This document shows, in pieces, positions 5,882-5,961 of a stretch of DNA of 5,961 nucleotides. Origin of the DNA: UBA9926 sp964524295 (GTDB taxonomy: Bacteria; Pseudomonadota; Gammaproteobacteria; Pseudomonadales; Azotimanducaceae). Location of the stretch: contig CAZGCW010000242.1 in the NCBI GenBank assembly GCA_964524295.1, positions 1 to 5,961 of the forward strand, in the 5' to 3' direction. Numbering within the stretch: position 1 is the stretch's first letter; the number at the start of each line of letters is the position of its first letter. Under the pieces are notes generated by a model. It was not told where the DNA came from and ran no database searches. It saw nothing but the letters and a program-made list of their open reading frames with translations. Made by a program: the position numbers and the translations under genes.

Positions 5882-5961
5882 GGAAGGCAAAAGAGACCCA
5901 AATAAACTTGTTACAGCTGCTTCTTTTCAGACCTGACTGAATTAGCAAGTTATTTGCCCTC
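5882..5961 (-). ncRNA. ffs: 4.5S signal recognition particle RNA, 5' end beyond window
   Basis: This RNA binds Ffh and targets nascent inner-membrane proteins to the translocon. Read on the minus strand, 5939-5914 is a complete Ffh-binding hairpin: CAGT/GCTG helix (5939-5936 with 5917-5914), symmetric loop CAGG/AGCA (5935-5932, 5921-5918), a three-pair TCT/AGA stem and a GAAA tetraloop at 5928-5925. The E. coli counterpart has CAGG/AGCA and a GGAA loop. Below it AAATAACTTG (5955-5946) pairs with CAAGTTTATTT (5910-5900) apart from one bulged T. The 3' arm through GCCTTCC (5888-5882) needs partner bases mostly to the right of the window, so I estimate a full length near 95-110 nt. The 4.5S gene lies just upstream of dnaX in Pseudomonas too. 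The exact 3' end is inferred. Confidence 0.9.

Noticed and set aside
5869..5901. TTG start for dnaX eleven codons upstream
   Set aside because: These codons fall inside the 4.5S RNA and its T tract, and the family begins at the MNKK-like position.
5873..5901. TTGGGT-17-TATATT as a normal dnaX promoter
   Set aside because: The -35 lies inside the SRP RNA and matches only half the consensus; the start would fall at or within the ATG. It is kept only as an alternative in the dnaX-start finding.
1..5961. Mobile element, CRISPR array, toxin-antitoxin or defence island
   Set aside because: No transposase, integrase, spacer-repeat pattern or matching small gene pair is visible; the only repeats are the short tandem ones listed.

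Overview
The window reads as a piece of a gammaproteobacterial chromosome, probably from an environmental relative of the Cellvibrionales/Pseudomonas side of the class. This rests on gene order (4.5S RNA, dnaX, ybaB, recR, rnd, ycgN) and on the closeness of RNase D, YbaB, YcgN and DnaX to their gammaproteobacterial forms. Base composition looks moderate, roughly half GC by eye. A run of ten Ns inside rnd shows that this is draft or metagenome-type assembly. Every recognised gene lies on the minus strand, so transcription runs from high to low coordinates.

Layout, in the direction of transcription. At the right edge (5961 to about 5882) is most of a 4.5S signal-recognition-particle RNA gene, identified by its conserved hairpin. 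It runs almost directly into dnaX (5868-3919, DNA polymerase III tau). Then come ybaB/ebfC (3905-3576, nucleoid-associated protein), recR (3537-2947, recombination mediator, TTG start) and rnd (2947-1832, RNase D, with the N gap in its C-terminal linker). Spacings are 13, 38 and -1 nt, as expected for one operon of DNA replication, repair and RNA processing genes.

Between rnd and ycgN (1831-1570) sits a 262-nt stretch with no convincing gene. In many relatives ycgL lies here. Instead it holds a perfect 7-bp hairpin, a strong Shine-Dalgarno with an ATG whose sensible reading frame is shifted by one base, and a 14-bp tandem repeat. ycgN (1569-1132, cysteine-rich, likely metal or Fe-S cluster binding) follows, then a small multi-pass membrane protein of unknown role (1119-796).

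After a hairpin without a T tract and a candidate promoter, a separate unit begins at 658: a MoxR-type AAA+ ATPase that runs off the left edge. In this subfamily a von Willebrand A-domain partner usually follows; it would lie outside the window.

I see no mobile element, CRISPR array, phage gene or defence system. The region is largely a conserved housekeeping locus; the points of interest are the SRP RNA/dnaX junction, an 11-bp duplication at the ybaB start, and the odd rnd-ycgN spacer.
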